Shown piece after piece: positions 61,882-64,000 of a stretch of 64,000 nt of DNA (positions are counted from its first letter, which is position 1; every line of letters begins with the position of its first letter). The notes under the pieces are model-generated. The model was not told where the DNA came from. It did not search any database and saw only the letters and a list, made by a program, of their open reading frames with translations. Source of the DNA: VXNE01 sp965261535 (lineage in GTDB: Bacteria; Pseudomonadota; Gammaproteobacteria; Pseudomonadales; Azotimanducaceae); the NCBI GenBank assembly GCA_965261535.1, contig OZ253469.1:4216001-4280000 (forward strand), in the 5' to 3' direction. Position numbers and translations under genes: made by a program.

Positions 61882-62307
61882 TCAGGCGTCCGCGCGCCAG
61901 TGCGAGACGCGGTCGATCTCGATCCTGATGGCGGACATGATCGGCACCGAGGCGTACTGCCGGTACTTGTCTAGAAGCGCCGCGACCGCGTCGGCGAAGC
62001 CGGCCTCCCCGGATAGAGCGACCGACGCGCGACCGTCTACGCGCACCCACCACAGCGCGCCCCAGTCTTCCTCGTAGTGGTCCATCAACAGGCACACGCG
62101 GGGGTTCGCGCGAATGTTCTCGAGCCGTTTCAATCGCGCGTGCCGCTTCGGCTTGCCGTCGACGGGAACCCACAGGGCGCCGTCGCAGTGCGCGAACACC
62201 ACGGGAACCAGGTGCGGTTTGCCGGCGCCGAGGGTGGCGAGACGCGCGACCCGCGCGCCAGCCAACGCATCCGCCGCGAACGCACGCTGATGTTCCTCTT
62301 TGGACAT
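61882..62307 (-). CDS. PPOX-class flavin/F420-binding protein (Rv0121-like)
   Basis: A 141-residue pyridoxamine-phosphate-oxidase-fold protein. GARVARLATLGAGKPHLVPVVFAHCDGALWVPVDGKPKRHARLKRLENIRANPRVCLLMDHYEEDWGALWWVRVDGRA is the characteristic flavin- or F420-binding barrel, with the KPKRHARLKRL stretch typical of the Rv0121-type subfamily. ATG 62307 is the most reasonable start, though weakly supported. It is transcribed divergently from the molybdopterin hydroxylase gene. F420 use would fit the luciferase-like oxidoreductases elsewhere in the window (inference). Confidence 0.78.
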   Translation of the reverse strand: MSKEEHQRAFAADALAGARVARLATLGAGKPHLVPVVFAHCDGALWVPVDGKPKRHARLKRLENIRANPRVCLLMDHYEEDWGALWWVRVDGRASVALSGEAGFADAVAALLDKYRQYASVPIMSAIRIEIDRVSHWRADA

Positions 62308-62425
62308 GCCCGGTTGCTCGAAGGCGGCGAGGACGGCCGCCGGGCTTTGTAGGCTATCATGGCGTTGCGTGCTGTCCGGCGCCGCAGTTCCGGAATCGCG
62401 TTGTCCCGTCAACTCAGGAGACCCC

Positions 62426-64000
62426 ATGGCCGAAGCGCTAGATCTCAATAAATCCCACGATTTCAAATATATAGGAACGCGTCCCGTGCGGCCGGACGGT
62501 ATCGAGAAAGTTACCGGACGCGCCAATTTCGGGGCTGACTTCGAGATGCCGGGCATGATCCACGGGAAAGTGGTGCGCAGTCCCCACGCGCACGCGCGCA
62601 TAAGATCCATCGATACGTCCAGGGCCGAAGCGATGCCCGGGGTCATGGCGGTCATCACCGCTGCCGACTTTCCGGACCGCTCCAAGCTCGGCTTCGGCCA
62701 GCGAGGGTTCAACGAAAACCTCATGGCCAGCAAAAAGGTGCTGTATCACGGCCATGCGGTCGCTGCCGTCGCGGCGGCTTCCAGCCGGATCGCGGAGTTG
62801 GCCACGGCCGCCGTCGAGGTGGACTACGAGGTGCTCGAATCCGTCACCGATGCGCTCGAGGCCATGGCGCCGGATGCGCCTTTGCTGCACGACGGCATGA
62901 TCACCCAGGGTTTGCCGGAGACCCCCAAAGAGCCCTCCAACACTTCCAAGTACAACCTCATTACGAAGGGTGATGTGGAGATCGGTTTTGCCGACGCCGA
63001 CGAGATCATCGAGCGTACCTTCGTCACGCCCATGGTGCACCAGGGGTATATCGAACCGCATGCCTGCGTGGGCAGTTTCAAGGAAGACGGGCAAGCCACG
63101 TTGTGGTGTTGCACCCAGGGTCATTTCGGCGTGCGAGACCAGACCGCGATGGTATTGGGCTTGGATTTGGGCGATATCCGCGTCATCGCCAGCGAGATTG
63201 GCGGCGGTTTCGGCGGCAAGACCACGATCTACCTGGAACCGCTGGCGTTGAAGCTGTCGCAGAAGAGCGGTCGGCCGGTGAAGATGGTCATGTCGCGGGA
63301 AGAAGTGTTCCGCGCCACCGGCCCGGCGTCGGGGACCGTCAACACGATCAGGATCGGCTGCAAGCGAGATGGCACCGTGACCGCCATGTTCGCCAAGCTT
63401 ATCTTCGACTCCGGCGCCTTTGCGGGCAGTGCGATGGGGGCGGGCGCGATGTGCATATTCGCGCCTTACGATGTGGACCATGTGCGTATCGAAGGCTACG
63501 AGGCGGTGACGAACCGCCCGCGGGTCGCCGCGTATCGCGCGCCTGGCGCGCCGCAGGCGATGTACGCCGGCGAGTCCGTCATGGACGAACTGGCGCAGCG
63601 GATCGGCATGGACCCGATCGACTTCCGCCTGAAGAACGCCGCTGAAGCCGGCACCCGCGCCGCTTACGGTCCGACGTTCGCGGCCATTGGTCTCAAGCAG
63701 TGCCTCGTGGCCGCGAAGAACCACCCGAACTACAACGCGCCGCTGCCCGAGGGTCACGGCCGCGGGGTCGCGGCGGGCTTCTGGTTCAACGGCGGCAACA
63801 TGTCGAGCGCCGAGGTGCACCTGACGGAGACCGGCATCGTCAAGGTCGTCGAGGGCAGCCCCGATATCGGCGGCAGTCGCGCGTCCATGGCGTTGATGGC
63901 GGCGGAAACCCTGGGCGTGCCCTACGAGCGGGTGCGGGTGCAGGTCGGCGACACCGACAGCACCGGATACTGCAGCACGACCGGCGGCAGCCGGGTGACG
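62426..64000 (+). CDS. xanthine dehydrogenase/CO dehydrogenase-type molybdopterin-binding subunit, N-terminal 525 residues
   Basis: The gene starts at ATG 62426 after AGGAG and runs off the right edge, so 525 residues of a roughly 750-residue large subunit are visible. RPDGIEKVTGRANFGADFEMPGMIHGKVVRSPHAHARI is the N-terminal substrate-domain signature. VHQGYIEPHACVGSF, CTQGHFGVRDQTAMVLGL and IGGGFGGKTTIYLEPLALKLSQKSGRPVKMVMSREEVF carry the molybdenum-cofactor contacts, followed by AYRAPGAPQAMYAGESVMDELAQRIGMDPIDFRLKNA. It would hydroxylate an aldehyde, N-heterocycle or similar substrate together with FAD and iron-sulfur subunits that should lie nearby, probably beyond the edge. Confidence 0.9.
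   Translation, partial: MAEALDLNKSHDFKYIGTRPVRPDGIEKVTGRANFGADFEMPGMIHGKVVRSPHAHARIRSIDTSRAEAMPGVMAVITAADFPDRSKLGFGQRGFNENLMASKKVLYHGHAVAAVAAASSRIAELATAAVEVDYEVLESVTDALEAMAPDAPLLHDGMITQGLPETPKEPSNTSKYNLITKGDVEIGFADADEIIERTFVTPMVHQGYIEPHACVGSFKEDGQATLWCCTQGHFGVRDQTAMVLGLDLGDIRVIASEIGGGFGGKTTIYLEPLALKLSQKSGRPVKMVMSREEVFRATGPASGTVNTIRIGCKRDGTVTAMFAKLIFDSGAFAGSAMGAGAMCIFAPYDVDHVRIEGYEAVTNRPRVAAYRAPGAPQAMYAGESVMDELAQRIGMDPIDFRLKNAAEAGTRAAYGPTFAAIGLKQCLVAAKNHPNYNAPLPEGHGRGVAAGFWFNGGNMSSAEVHLTETGIVKVVEGSPDIGGSRASMALMAAETLGVPYERVRVQVGDTDSTGYCSTTGGSRVT

Overview
The window is GC-rich, densely coded bacterial chromosome. I infer an uncultured proteobacterium, probably a gammaproteobacterium: it has HicAB and Phd/YefM toxin-antitoxin pairs, Lhr, a MacAB-TolC-type efflux operon, a CsgG-family protein, oligopeptidase B and PEP carboxylase. 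It also has an aerobic catabolic flavour: luciferase-like monooxygenases, acyl-CoA dehydrogenase, CoA ligases, an amidohydrolase, a MaoC hydratase and a molybdopterin hydroxylase. No rRNA or other phylogenetic marker is present, and I recognised no tRNA.

Layout. 1-1633: start of a luciferase-like oxidoreductase and an amidohydrolase (minus). 1771-4561: a broken SIR2-like gene and an EcoRV-type restriction-modification pair whose nuclease carries two compensating frameshifts. 4746-7690: isocitrate/isopropylmalate-type dehydrogenase, alpha/beta hydrolase and acyltransferase (plus). 7728-9046: decayed DUF3604 gene. 9110-11290: sucrase/ferredoxin-like protein, HicAB and remnants. 11470-20893: luciferase-like oxidoreductase, HIT protein, Lhr helicase, S9 peptidase and acyl-CoA dehydrogenase (minus). 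21005-28405: SRAP protein, PIN/Phd toxin-antitoxin, a 1729-residue exonuclease-RecQ-UvrD fusion with a coupled zinc-ribbon protein, then an AbrB antitoxin with a truncated PIN toxin. 28472-30109: a UGSC-family selenoprotein read through an in-frame TGA, with a SECIS-like hairpin just downstream. 30122-32878: TlpA-like thioredoxin and acyl-CoA synthetase. 33170-37777: tripartite efflux operon, of which the ATPase is broken. 37878-49110: MaoC hydratase, PEP carboxylase, exported ankyrin protein, MFS carrier, ThuA-like protein, a minisatellite, hydroxyacid dehydrogenase, CBS protein, transglutaminase-like peptidase, nitroreductase and an exported beta-propeller protein. 49172-50795: a thiamine-diphosphate enzyme pseudogene. 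51054-56667: a Fic AMP transferase and a GmrSD-type restriction gene split by a 2.2-kb insertion with a 9-bp target duplication. 57129-64000: exported protein, CoA ligase, ketopantoate reductase-like protein, amidase, CsgG protein, PPOX protein and the start of a xanthine-dehydrogenase-type large subunit.

Three themes stand out. First, defence and toxin-antitoxin genes cluster at 1.8-4.6, 21.7-28.4 and 51-56.7 kb. Second, many genes carry single-base frameshifts: SIR2-like, EcoRV-like, DUF3604, MacA, MacB, the TPP enzyme and the GmrSD-like gene. This means either real gene decay or residual assembly indels; raw reads would decide. Third, the most rewarding single locus is the UGSC selenoprotein, which an ordinary gene caller would split into two shorter proteins.
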